DNA from: JAIVJG01 sp964236735
GTDB taxonomy: Bacteria > Acidobacteriota > Blastocatellia > Pyrinomonadales > Pyrinomonadaceae
DNA: 64,000 nt
Direction: 5' to 3'
NCBI GenBank assembly: GCA_964236735.1
Contig: CAXSFM010000008.1
Span: forward strand, 62,001 to 126,000
Part shown: one piece after another, positions 43,256 to 50,895 of the stretch
How the letters are laid out: each line of letters starts with the position of its first letter
How positions within the stretch are numbered: the first letter of the stretch is position 1
The notes under the pieces: model-generated
What the model was told of the DNA's origin: nothing
Database searches by the model: none
Seen by the model: the letters and a program-made list of their open reading frames with translations, nothing else
Program-made: the position numbers and the translations under genes

Positions 43256-43855
43256 CTACGGTCGTGCTTTCTCGCGGAGCATGGGTTTATGGTGGTCGAG
43301 AGGCACTTTCTTCATGTTGCCGGCAATCTTTTGCTGTACGAATGCGTCGAACCGGGCGAAGGATTCCCCGTCAAAGGCCGCGCGCAAATGCTCACGCGCC
43401 TGCAAAACTGTTGCCTCTCTCTCTTCCTGTAATGTTTGGAGTTCGGCGGGTGGAGGAGGAGACTTCTCTCCTTCCTTGAGGCGTCCACCGGGCACGCGCG
43501 CCCTCGCATCGGCAATGATCTGCTGTGCCCTAGACTCTATGTCTGAGACCTTATTCATGCATTCGGTCGCCACTTGATCCAGCGTCTCCGCTTCCTCATC
43601 CGTCAAGTTCGCTTCATCCTTGTAAAGCTGGCGGAGTGATGTCGCGTCCTTGCCTGCGCGCTCAACCTCTCGAGCTTTGTCTTTGACGAACATGTAATGT
43701 CGGAAGAGATGCTCAAAGATGTCTTGCTGTCTGAAGCCGCTTTGTTGAAGTCCTTTAAGTTCTCGTTTTTGCGCTTGGCTGTGGCTGTATGTGAACGCGC
43801 CTGTTGCAAGACCAGCAACAAGCACCAGAGTGATGACTACCAATTTTTTACTCAT
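43256..43855 (-). CDS. Exported helical hypothetical protein, first gene of exported-protein cassette
   Basis: The 199-residue protein has a signal or anchor segment (LVVITLVLVAGLATGAF) followed by a long, charged helical region. That region includes DIFEHLFRHYMFVKDKAREV and LTDEEAETLDQVATECMNKV, then a short Pro-rich linker and a further helical stretch. GGAGG lies just before the ATG. It has no recognised domain; the helical periplasmic layout is reminiscent of small chaperone-like or sensor proteins, but I cannot assign it. It is transcribed toward nuoC. Confidence 0.65.
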   Translation of the reverse strand: MSKKLVVITLVLVAGLATGAFTYSHSQAQKRELKGLQQSGFRQQDIFEHLFRHYMFVKDKAREVERAGKDATSLRQLYKDEANLTDEEAETLDQVATECMNKVSDIESRAQQIIADARARVPGGRLKEGEKSPPPPAELQTLQEEREATVLQAREHLRAAFDGESFARFDAFVQQKIAGNMKKVPLDHHKPMLREKARP

Positions 43856-43867
43856 TTTGGCCTCCTG

Positions 43868-43981
43868 TTAAAGCGACTTGTCATCCGTGCGCGGAGAGCT
43901 GTCGGAAGATGCATGTGCGTCCGCCGGCTTGGGAGCGTCGTCGGCGTCTGTGGACGGTGTGTTATCCGGGTCTTCGGTCAT
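43868..43981 (-). pseudogene. nuoC start-region fragment or leader peptide (37 aa)
   Basis: A minus-strand frame from ATG 43981 encodes 37 residues beginning MTEDPDNTPSTDADDAPKP, close to the nuoC start MTEDPNKKAQPSADETPDEK. The stop codon lies directly before the GGAGG of the next gene (ATG 43855). It looks like a remnant of a nuoC duplication now acting, perhaps, as a leader that couples translation. It could also be an unrelated small gene. Confidence 0.5.
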
Positions 43982-44020
43982 CGCATCCAAATGGCTCGAC
44001 TCTCAGGCAGGACTTTTCCG
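43967..44020. repeat. Direct repeat of the nuoC translation start (copy 2)
   Basis: It matches 40885-40936 as described there. Together the two copies flank the three-gene exported-protein cassette. Confidence 0.75.
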
Positions 44021-44292
44021 GGAACTTCCGCGTCCTGCTCACAAATGCTTTTCGACTTGTGCGCGTAAACCCTGATGCTGTAAAGAAAGGCGTGACGGCA
44101 GCGTTTGTAACATGCTGTTTATCGGGCTGTCAATCAACTTGTACGCCGCCCGACGCGACGCGCCAACACAGGCCACGTCAGCCCACGAAAGCGCATCAAA
44201 CGCTTGTCGGACTTGACGATACGCGGACACGAAAAGTATCATGGCGTGTTCGATTTGAGCGCCTTTCGCGCACCTAGCAAGAGGAAGCAAAC
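44021..44292. other. Upstream region of rpmE
   Basis: Apart from the promoter at 44213-44242, no feature is recognised between the nuoC-like repeat and rpmE. Confidence 0.35.
44213..44242 (+). promoter_or_regulatory. Sigma70-like promoter for rpmE
   Basis: TTGACG (44213) and TATCAT (44237) are separated by 18 bases. Both match the consensus at most positions, and the -10 ends about 50 bases before the rpmE ATG. Confidence 0.45.
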
Positions 44293-44553
44293 ATGAAACA
44301 AGGAATCCATCCCGAATACCACGAAATCAAAGTCCAGTGCGCCTGCGGCAACACTTTCCAGACGCGCTCAACACGCAAGGACGAGTTGCATCTCGAAATC
44401 TGTTCCGAGTGCCACCCGTTCTTCACCGGCAAGCAAAAGCTGATTGACACGGCTGGCCGCGTTGACCGCTTCAACAAGCGTTACGGCAAAACCACCGCCG
44501 CTGCTCCGGCTGCCGCGCCTGCGGAGACGGCTGCGGTCGAAGCTCAAGGATAA
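44293..44553 (+). CDS. rpmE: 50S ribosomal protein L31
   Basis: The 86-residue protein starts MKQGIHPEYHEIKVQCACGN and carries the zinc-binding pattern of the C+ type: CAC near residue 16 and CSECHPFFTGKQK further on. The end is extended by an Ala/Glu-rich tail. L31 is a ribosomal protein at the subunit bridge. An AGAGGAAG precedes the ATG. It heads a plus-strand row with DUF1385 and prfA, as is common. Confidence 0.95.
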   Translation: MKQGIHPEYHEIKVQCACGNTFQTRSTRKDELHLEICSECHPFFTGKQKLIDTAGRVDRFNKRYGKTTAAAPAAAPAETAAVEAQG

Positions 44554-44773
44554 TTTTCAAAGAAGTTAACCTGTGCCCATGCCGCACACAACACGCCCGC
44601 AGTATTAGCTGACCACACCGTGACGCCGACGCCTTCGCGCCGAGGCGGTCGCCTTTTGTGCATCGAGAACGATGCTTGAAGTTGACCGCCGACAAAAGCG
44701 AAAACGTCGGCGTCGTTGTGTTTAGTCAACACATCTTTCGCCTTAGTAGTTTCAGCGAGGAGCAAACCAACAA
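44554..44773. other. Spacer rpmE-DUF1385
   Basis: No gene or repeat recognised. GAGGAG occurs about 12 bases before the GTG of the next gene. Confidence 0.3.
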
Positions 44774-45991
44774 GTGAGCGCAAACGAAAAAGATTTGATC
44801 GTCGGCGGTCAGGCCGTCATCGAGGGCGTGATGATGCGGACGCCGAACGCCTACGCTATCGCCGTCCGGCGCGCCGATGGAACAATCACACACACGGGCG
44901 CGACGCTTCCCAAGTGGAGCGACAAGTACCCGGCGATGAAGCTGCCCGTCCTGCGCGGCGCGGCGGTGCTCGTGCAATCCATGGCGCTCGGCATCAAGGC
45001 GCTCAACTATTCGGCCAGCGCGGCCTTCGGCGACGCGGAAGAGGCGAAGGAAACTGACGCCGTGCTTTCGTCCGCCGTCATCGCCGGTGAAGGCGACTTC
45101 GCGGGCGTGACCGGCGCGATGCCCGGACTGATTCCCGTGCCGACGGAAAAGAACCCGGAAGCGGAACTCAAAAGCGGCACGTCGGCGTCGGCGGCAGGCT
45201 CCATCGTCTTCGCGCTTTTCTTCAACGCGCTGCTCTTCGTCGTCGCGCCGCTACTCCTAACCAACGCGCTCTTCATCGCCGCGGGTTGGGCGACGCCCGT
45301 CAACAATTCAAACGTGACGACGGAAGCCGCGAGCGTTCAAAGTCAGCAAACGACCGTCGCCACGCCGTCAGGCGAAGCGGCGTCGGGCGGCACGAACAGC
45401 GTCAACGAAGCCTGGTACGAACGCGCCTATCACAGCGCGCGTTCGTACCTACGCCCCGTGCGTCCGTCCGTCCTTTTCAATCTCGTTGACGGGCTGATTC
45501 GCATGTCGTTTTTCCTGATTATGATTTTCAGCTTCTCGCTGATGAAAGACATCCGCCGCGTCTTCGAGTATCACGGCGCGGAGCACAAGACCGTCTTTAC
45601 GTGGGAAGCGGGGCTGCCGCTGACGGTCGAGAACGCGCGCCCGCAACCGCGCCAGCATCCGCGTTGCGGGACAAGTTTCCTGATGATCGTGATGCTCGTC
45701 TCCATCGCGCTCTTCTCCGTCGTCCGGTTCGACTCGCTCGTCTATAACATTCTCGTGCGCGTCGCTCTGATGCCCGTCGTCGCCGGCCTCTCGTATGAAA
45801 TCATTCGTCTCTCGGCCAAACGCGAAGGCAGCCTGATCTTCAAAACGATGACGCTGCCCGGCGTGTGGCTGCAAAACATCACGACCAAAGAGCCTGACGA
45901 CAGCCAGCTTGAAGTCGCCATTATGGCGCTCAAAGAATCGCTCGCGCTTGAGCCGAAGACGGAAGCGGCGGTCGTCTCACCGTTGGCGTGA
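44774..45991 (+). CDS. DUF1385 membrane protein (YqhQ-like)
   Basis: The 405-residue protein begins with the DUF1385 signature GGQAVIEGVMMRTPNAYAIA and continues with PVLRGAAVLVQSMALGIKAL. It has membrane segments around residues 140-180 and 235-260, then RVFEYHGAEHKTVFTWE and HPRCGTSFLMIVMLVSIALF. It is longer than most members owing to a Ser/Thr-rich linker (about 180-215). The role of DUF1385 is not established. The start is GTG. Its place between rpmE and prfA is a frequent arrangement. Confidence 0.85.
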   Translation: MSANEKDLIVGGQAVIEGVMMRTPNAYAIAVRRADGTITHTGATLPKWSDKYPAMKLPVLRGAAVLVQSMALGIKALNYSASAAFGDAEEAKETDAVLSSAVIAGEGDFAGVTGAMPGLIPVPTEKNPEAELKSGTSASAAGSIVFALFFNALLFVVAPLLLTNALFIAAGWATPVNNSNVTTEAASVQSQQTTVATPSGEAASGGTNSVNEAWYERAYHSARSYLRPVRPSVLFNLVDGLIRMSFFLIMIFSFSLMKDIRRVFEYHGAEHKTVFTWEAGLPLTVENARPQPRQHPRCGTSFLMIVMLVSIALFSVVRFDSLVYNILVRVALMPVVAGLSYEIIRLSAKREGSLIFKTMTLPGVWLQNITTKEPDDSQLEVAIMALKESLALEPKTEAAVVSPLA

Positions 45992-45994
45992 AAG

Positions 45995-46097
45995 AGCAGT
46001 CAGCAATCAGCGTTCAATTGTCAACTTCAATGTCCTCAACCTGCGTGGAAACTGATTTTGGTTTTAGCTGATTGCTGACTCCTGACCGCTGATTGCT
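45995..46097. repeat. Family C inverted repeat (CAGTCAGCAATCAGC type)
   Basis: AGCAGTCAGCAATCAGCG on the left is answered by AGCTGATTGCTGACTCCTGA and a second CGCTGATTGC. It fills the spacer before prfA. Confidence 0.65.
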
Positions 46098-46105
46098 TAA
46101 AAAGT

Positions 46106-47185
46106 ATGCTAGAGAAACTCGAACAAATCGAAGCCCGCTACGAAACTCTGACGAACGATCTTTCGTCGCCGGACATTTATTCGGATCAGGCGAACTACGC
46201 GAAGTTGAGCAAGCAGCATCGCGCGCTCGGCGAGATCGTCAAGAAGTATCGCGAGTGGAAACAGGTCAAGGAAGAACTCGCGGGCGCGAAAGAGCTTTTC
46301 GACATGGGCGCGGACGACGAAGAGATGCGCGAGATGGCGCGCTCCGAAATGGAGACGCTCACCGCGCGTCTTGAGAAATACGACGAAGAATTGCGCTTGC
46401 TGCTTCTGCCGCGCGACCCGAACGACGAGAAAAACGTCATCGTCGAAATTCGCGCGGGCACGGGCGGCGACGAAGCGACGCTGTTCGCCGCCGAGATGCT
46501 TCGCATGTACGGACGCTACGCCGAGCGGCAGGGCTGGAAGATGGAAATACTCGAAGCCAGCGAGTCCGGCATCGGCGGCTTCAAGGAAGCCATCGCGATG
46601 ATCGAAGGCGACAAAGTGTATTCAAAACTCCGTTACGAGTCGGGCGTCCATCGCGTCCAGCGCGTGCCGCAAACCGAGACGAGCGGGCGCATCCACACCT
46701 CCGCCATCACTGTCGCCGTGCTGCCCGAAGCCGAAGAAGTTGACGTGAAGATCAACCAGAACGACCTTCGCATAGACACCTTCTGCTCGTCCGGCCCCGG
46801 CGGGCAATCCGTCAACACGACGTACTCGGCGGTTCGCATCACGCACATGCCGTCCGGCCTCGTCGTCTCGATGCAGGACGAGAAGTCACAGATAAAGAAT
46901 CGCGAGAAGGCGATGCGTGTCCTGCGCGCGCGCTTGCAGGAACTCGAAGAGCAGAAGCAGCACGACGCGCAAGCCTCAGAGCGTCGCTCGATGGTGGGAA
47001 GCGGCGACCGCTCCGAAAAAATTCGCACCTACAACTTCAAAGAGAATCGCGTCTCCGACCACCGCATCGGCCTGACGATTCATCAACTCGACCTCGTCAT
47101 GGAAGGCGCGCTCGACGAATTCATCAACGCCCTCGTCACGCACTACCAGACCGAAAAGATGAAAGCTGAAACGGTCGCAGCATAG
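46106..47185 (+). CDS. prfA: Peptide chain release factor 1
   Basis: The 359-residue protein has the GGQ loop in CSSGPGGQSVNTTYSAVRITH, which enters the peptidyl-transferase centre. The RF1 codon-recognition PxT motif is in RVQRVPQTETSGRIHTSA. The C-terminal RSEKIRTYNFKENRVSDHRI is standard. It terminates translation at UAA and UAG. This is relevant to the amber codon at 53025, which RF1 would read. It starts at ATG 46106. Confidence 0.96.
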   Translation: MLEKLEQIEARYETLTNDLSSPDIYSDQANYAKLSKQHRALGEIVKKYREWKQVKEELAGAKELFDMGADDEEMREMARSEMETLTARLEKYDEELRLLLLPRDPNDEKNVIVEIRAGTGGDEATLFAAEMLRMYGRYAERQGWKMEILEASESGIGGFKEAIAMIEGDKVYSKLRYESGVHRVQRVPQTETSGRIHTSAITVAVLPEAEEVDVKINQNDLRIDTFCSSGPGGQSVNTTYSAVRITHMPSGLVVSMQDEKSQIKNREKAMRVLRARLQELEEQKQHDAQASERRSMVGSGDRSEKIRTYNFKENRVSDHRIGLTIHQLDLVMEGALDEFINALVTHYQTEKMKAETVAA

Positions 47186-47192
47186 ACGGAAA

Positions 47193-47253
47193 AAGTGACG
47201 AGTGATAAGTGATGAGTGACGAGTCAAAACCTTTCTTGCTCGTCACGCATCAC
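47193..47253. repeat. Family B repeat (after prfA)
   Basis: GTGACGAGTGATAAGTGATG on the left is answered by GCTCGTCACGCATCACTGC on the right. Confidence 0.65.
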
Positions 47254-47276
47254 TGCTTTATTAAAAAGGAGTAGCC

Positions 47277-49481
47277 ATGAGTCTGTTCAGAAAACTCGCA
47301 ACTTTCATCGTCGGCGCAACGCTTGCCGGCATTTCGCTCGCGCAAGGATTATCTGTGACCGCACAAATTTCATCATTACGTGACGCCGGCAGCGCGAAGC
47401 CTCTGGCTTATCCGTCGGCGCATAAATCCGGGCAGGTGGACGACTATCACGGCACGAAGGTCGCCGACCCGTATCGCTGGCTCGAAGACCTCGACAGCGC
47501 GGACACGAAGGCGTGGGTTGAGGCCGAGAACAAGTTAACGTTTTCTTATCTCAACGAGATTCCTGAGCGCGCGCGCATCAAAGAGCGTCTGACGAAGTTG
47601 TGGAACTACGAGCGTTTCGGCACGCCCTCAAAACATGGCTCGCGCTACGTCTATACGAAAAATAACGGGCTGCAAAATCAGAGCGTGCTCTACACCGTCA
47701 CGTCGCTCGACGGCGAGCCGAAGCTGTTGCTCGACCCGAACAAGCTTTCCACCGACGGCACGGTCGCGCTCGGCGGCAACGCCTTCACGGACGACGGCAA
47801 GCTGATGGCTTACGGGCTGAACACTTCCGGCTCTGACTGGCAGGAGTGGCGCGTGCGCGATGTCTCGACCGGAGAAGATTTGCCGGACACGATCAAGTGG
47901 GTCAAATTCTCCGGCGCGTCGTGGGCGAAGGACGGCAAAGGATTTTTCTACAGCCGCTATGACGAGCCGAAGGCGGCGGGCAATCAACTCTCCGCGCTCA
48001 ACGAATTTCAAAAACTTTACTTTCATAAACTCGGCACCGCGCAGTCTGAGGACGCGCTTATCTACGAGCGCGCCGATCACAAAGACTGGCTCTTCGGCGG
48101 CGGCGTGACGGAAGACGGGCGTTATCTCGTCATCAACGTCTCGCAAGGCACGGACGTGAAGAACCGCCTCTATTTCAAAGACCTCTACGCGAAGGACGCG
48201 CCGGTCATCAAACTGCTCGACGACTTCGATGCTTCCTACAATTTTATCGGCAACGACGGCCCCGTCTTCTGGTTTCTCACAAATCTTGGGGCATCGCGCA
48301 GCAAGATCATCGCGGTTGACACGCGCAAGGCTGACCGCACGAACTGGAAGACGCTCGTGCCGGAAGCCGCCGAGACGATTGATAGCGTTAACGTCGTCGG
48401 CAATCGCTTCGTCGTCTCTTACTTGAAGGACGCGCACACGCAGGTCAAAGTCTTCGACCTCAACGGCAAATACATACGCGACGTTGAGTTTCCCGGACTC
48501 GGCACGGCGGGCGGCTTCGGCGGGAAGCGCGCGGATATGGAGACGTTTTATTCCTACGCGAGCTTCACGGCGCCCGCGACCGTCTATCGCTATGATATGA
48601 AGACGGGGCAGAGCACAATTTTCCGTCAACCGAAGGTGGACTTTAATCCAGCGGACTACGAGACGAAGCAGGTCTTCTACACGAGCAAGGACGGCACGCG
48701 CGTCCCGATGTTCATCACGCACAAGAAGGGCTTGAAGCTCGACGGGCAGAATCCGACGTATCTCTACGCCTACGGCGGTTTCAATATTTCCGAGACGCCC
48801 GCGTTCTCCGTCTCAAATCTCGTCTGGATGGAAATGGGCGGCGTCTATGCACAGGCCAGCCTGCGCGGCGGCGGCGAGTACGGCGAAGACTGGCATCAGG
48901 GCGGCATGAAACTGAAGAAGCAAAATGTCTTCGACGACTTCATCGCTGCCGCCGAGTGGCTCATCGCGAACAAGTACACTTCGACGCCCAAGCTGGCCGT
49001 CGGCGGCGGCTCGAACGGCGGACTGCTCGTCGGCGCAGTTTTGACGCAACGACCTGACCTCTTCGGCGCGGCGCTGCCGGCGGTCGGCGTGATGGACATG
49101 CTCCGTTTTCAGAAGTTCACTATCGGCTGGGCGTGGGCGTCTGACTACGGCTCGTCCGACGATCCGCAATTCTTCAAAACGCTCTACGCCTATTCGCCTC
49201 TGCATAACGTCAAGGCGGGCACGCATTATCCGCCGACCTTGATTACGACCGCCGACCACGATGACCGCGTCTGGCCCGGACACAGTTTCAAGTTCGCCGC
49301 GACGATGCAGGCCGCGCAGGCTGGCGACGCCCCCATCCTCATCCGTATCGAAACGAAGGCCGGGCACGGCGCAGGCAAGCCCATCTCCAAGACCATCGAA
49401 GAAGTCGCCGACCGTTGGGGCTTCCTCACCCGCGCGCTCGACATGAAGATGACGACGCCGACGGGAAGCGGCGACAGGTAA
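47277..49481 (+). CDS. Prolyl oligopeptidase family serine peptidase (S9A), exported
   Basis: The 734-residue protein has a signal peptide (about 1-30). The start of the propeller part is marked by DPYRWLEDLDSADTKAWVEA. The catalytic domain carries the nucleophile in AVGGGSNGGLLVGAVLTQRP, the Asp in TTADHDDRVWPGHSFKF and the His in KAGHGAGKP. AQASLRGGGEYGEDWHQGG is typical of S9A. The family cleaves short peptides after proline. GGAG precedes ATG. It ends at a strong bidirectional terminator. Confidence 0.93.
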   Translation: MSLFRKLATFIVGATLAGISLAQGLSVTAQISSLRDAGSAKPLAYPSAHKSGQVDDYHGTKVADPYRWLEDLDSADTKAWVEAENKLTFSYLNEIPERARIKERLTKLWNYERFGTPSKHGSRYVYTKNNGLQNQSVLYTVTSLDGEPKLLLDPNKLSTDGTVALGGNAFTDDGKLMAYGLNTSGSDWQEWRVRDVSTGEDLPDTIKWVKFSGASWAKDGKGFFYSRYDEPKAAGNQLSALNEFQKLYFHKLGTAQSEDALIYERADHKDWLFGGGVTEDGRYLVINVSQGTDVKNRLYFKDLYAKDAPVIKLLDDFDASYNFIGNDGPVFWFLTNLGASRSKIIAVDTRKADRTNWKTLVPEAAETIDSVNVVGNRFVVSYLKDAHTQVKVFDLNGKYIRDVEFPGLGTAGGFGGKRADMETFYSYASFTAPATVYRYDMKTGQSTIFRQPKVDFNPADYETKQVFYTSKDGTRVPMFITHKKGLKLDGQNPTYLYAYGGFNISETPAFSVSNLVWMEMGGVYAQASLRGGGEYGEDWHQGGMKLKKQNVFDDFIAAAEWLIANKYTSTPKLAVGGGSNGGLLVGAVLTQRPDLFGAALPAVGVMDMLRFQKFTIGWAWASDYGSSDDPQFFKTLYAYSPLHNVKAGTHYPPTLITTADHDDRVWPGHSFKFAATMQAAQAGDAPILIRIETKAGHGAGKPISKTIEEVADRWGFLTRALDMKMTTPTGSGDR

Positions 49482-49516
49482 AGCCGGAAGCGCGACGCTC
49501 GAAAGCGCAACGTCAA

Positions 49517-49559
49517 AAGCGAAAGGCCGCGACATGAATCATGTCGCGGCCTTTCGCTT
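49517..49559. terminator. Bidirectional terminator between prolyl oligopeptidase and nuoB
   Basis: AAGCGAAAGGCCGCGACAT (49517-49535) and its exact complement (49541-49559) form a 19-bp stem with a 5-base loop. The genes converge here. Confidence 0.8.
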
Positions 49560-49587
49560 ATTTGAGAGTGTGGCTCGCGGAGAAGAT

Positions 49588-50250
49588 TTATCCGGGACTC
49601 AAAGTTTTCGCTTCGGCGGCAGCTTCCAATCCTTCCCTGTCGAGCAGAGCGATGTCGCCCAACTCATCGTCATCGCCCTCCAGACGGCGACGGCGATGGA
49701 CTGTGCCGCCCGAGTCGAAGATGTAAGCTGACGGAGCCTCGCGCATGATGATTTCCTGCAAGCACATCAGCCCGTAGAGCAAAGCTTCGGGACGCGGCGG
49801 ACAGCCCGGAATATAAACGTCCACAGGAATCGTGCGGTCAACGCCCTGCATCGTCGAGTAAGAATCGAAAGGCCCGCCGGTCGAAGCGCACGCGCCCATC
49901 GCGATGACCCACTTCGGCTCCGGCATCTGGTCATAGACGGTACGCACGACCGGCCCCATCTTCAACGTCACCGTCCCGGCGACGATAATCAAATCGCTCT
50001 GCCTCGGTGAAGGACGGAAGACGCCCGCCCCGAAACGGTCTATGTCGAAACGCCCCGCGCCCGTCGCGATCATCTCAATCGCGCAGCACGCCAGCCCGAA
50101 CGTCATCGGCCACAAAGCGGACGCGCGCGCCCAGTTCACCGCACCGCGCACGGGCTTCATGTTCATCACCGGCGCACCGATGTTGCGCCGCAGTGAGTTG
50201 AAAATCGAGTCAACCGTCGTTAAGACGATGCCTTCTGGATGTTCTGCCAT
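49588..50250 (-). CDS. nuoB: NADH-quinone oxidoreductase subunit B
   Basis: The 220-residue protein binds cluster N2 through the Cys pair in FGLACCAIEMIATG, one Cys in AMGACASTGGPFDSY and one in YIPGCPPRPEALLYG. The last ~45 residues form an Arg- and then acidic-rich tail (HRRRRLEGDDDELGD). ATG 50250 is preferred over 50259. Downstream nuoC is not next door: about 8.7 kb of mostly opposite-strand genes lie between. Confidence 0.94.
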   Translation of the reverse strand: MAEHPEGIVLTTVDSIFNSLRRNIGAPVMNMKPVRGAVNWARASALWPMTFGLACCAIEMIATGAGRFDIDRFGAGVFRPSPRQSDLIIVAGTVTLKMGPVVRTVYDQMPEPKWVIAMGACASTGGPFDSYSTMQGVDRTIPVDVYIPGCPPRPEALLYGLMCLQEIIMREAPSAYIFDSGGTVHRRRRLEGDDDELGDIALLDREGLEAAAEAKTLSPG

Positions 50251-50263
50251 AAGTTTCAAAAGC

Positions 50264-50336
50264 AGTGACGAGTGACGAGTGACGAGTTAGAACAATGTTT
50301 TCATCTTGTCACTTGTCACTCGTCACTCGTCACTGT
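50264..50336. repeat. Family B repeat (nuoA/nuoB spacer)
   Basis: Three tandem GTGACGA words (CAGTGACGAGTGACGAGTGA) are answered by CACTTGTCACTCGTCACTCG. This is the cleanest copy of the family. Confidence 0.75.
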
Positions 50337-50338
50337 CG

Positions 50339-50785
50339 TTAAGCCCATTCGAGCGCGCCTTTGCGCCATGCATAGTAGTAGCCGACGATGAGGATGCCGA
50401 TGAAGACGAACATCTCAAGCAGCGCGAATTTGGTGAACGAGAAATCATCGCCCATGAAAATAATCGCCCACGGGAGCAGGAAGATGGTTTCCACGTCGAA
50501 GACGAGAAAGAGCATGGCGACGATGTAGTAGCGCACGGTAAAGCGGTCGTGCGCCTCTGTCGTGGGGTCTATGCCGCACTCGTAGGGGCGCATCTTCGTC
50601 TTCTGATAGACGCTCGGACGCACGAATCTGCCGAGCACAATCGGCAGGATGGGAAAGAGGACGGCGACGAGGAAAAATATCATCACCGGCCAGTAAGCCA
50701 TCAGCGTGCCGCCGACATGTGGCGGCAGCGGCGTCTTAGTGGACGGGATAGTCGCTACTGCTTGCAGGAGAATCGCGCTCAACAT
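50339..50785 (-). CDS. nuoA: NADH-quinone oxidoreductase subunit A
   Basis: The 148-residue protein has three helices and the NuoA signature: KMRPYECGIDPTTEAHDRFT, then VRYYIVAMLFLVFDVETIFL with the conserved Asp/Glu, and FVFIGILIVGYYYAWRKGAL. The Cys in YECG marks the flexible TMH1-2 loop. It is the first nuo gene on the minus strand, with nuoB after a family B repeat. Confidence 0.94.
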   Translation of the reverse strand: MLSAILLQAVATIPSTKTPLPPHVGGTLMAYWPVMIFFLVAVLFPILPIVLGRFVRPSVYQKTKMRPYECGIDPTTEAHDRFTVRYYIVAMLFLVFDVETIFLLPWAIIFMGDDFSFTKFALLEMFVFIGILIVGYYYAWRKGALEWA

Positions 50786-50895
50786 GTGCTTCTTGGTGAA
50801 CCTCTCTCGGCGCGTGACGGACGTTGTGGTGTAACGCCGGGATTCTAGTGTCGCCGTTGTGCGATGTCAATAAACTTCAACGGCGTGCGTGAAGG

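Noticed and set aside
43697..44277. Plus-strand frames between the cassette and rpmE
   Set aside because: They overlap the start of the minus-strand exported-protein gene and the duplicated nuoC leader and have no coding pattern.
47628..48722. Minus-strand frame of 364 codons opposite the prolyl oligopeptidase
   Set aside because: The peptidase is unambiguous and the frame lacks any recognisable pattern.
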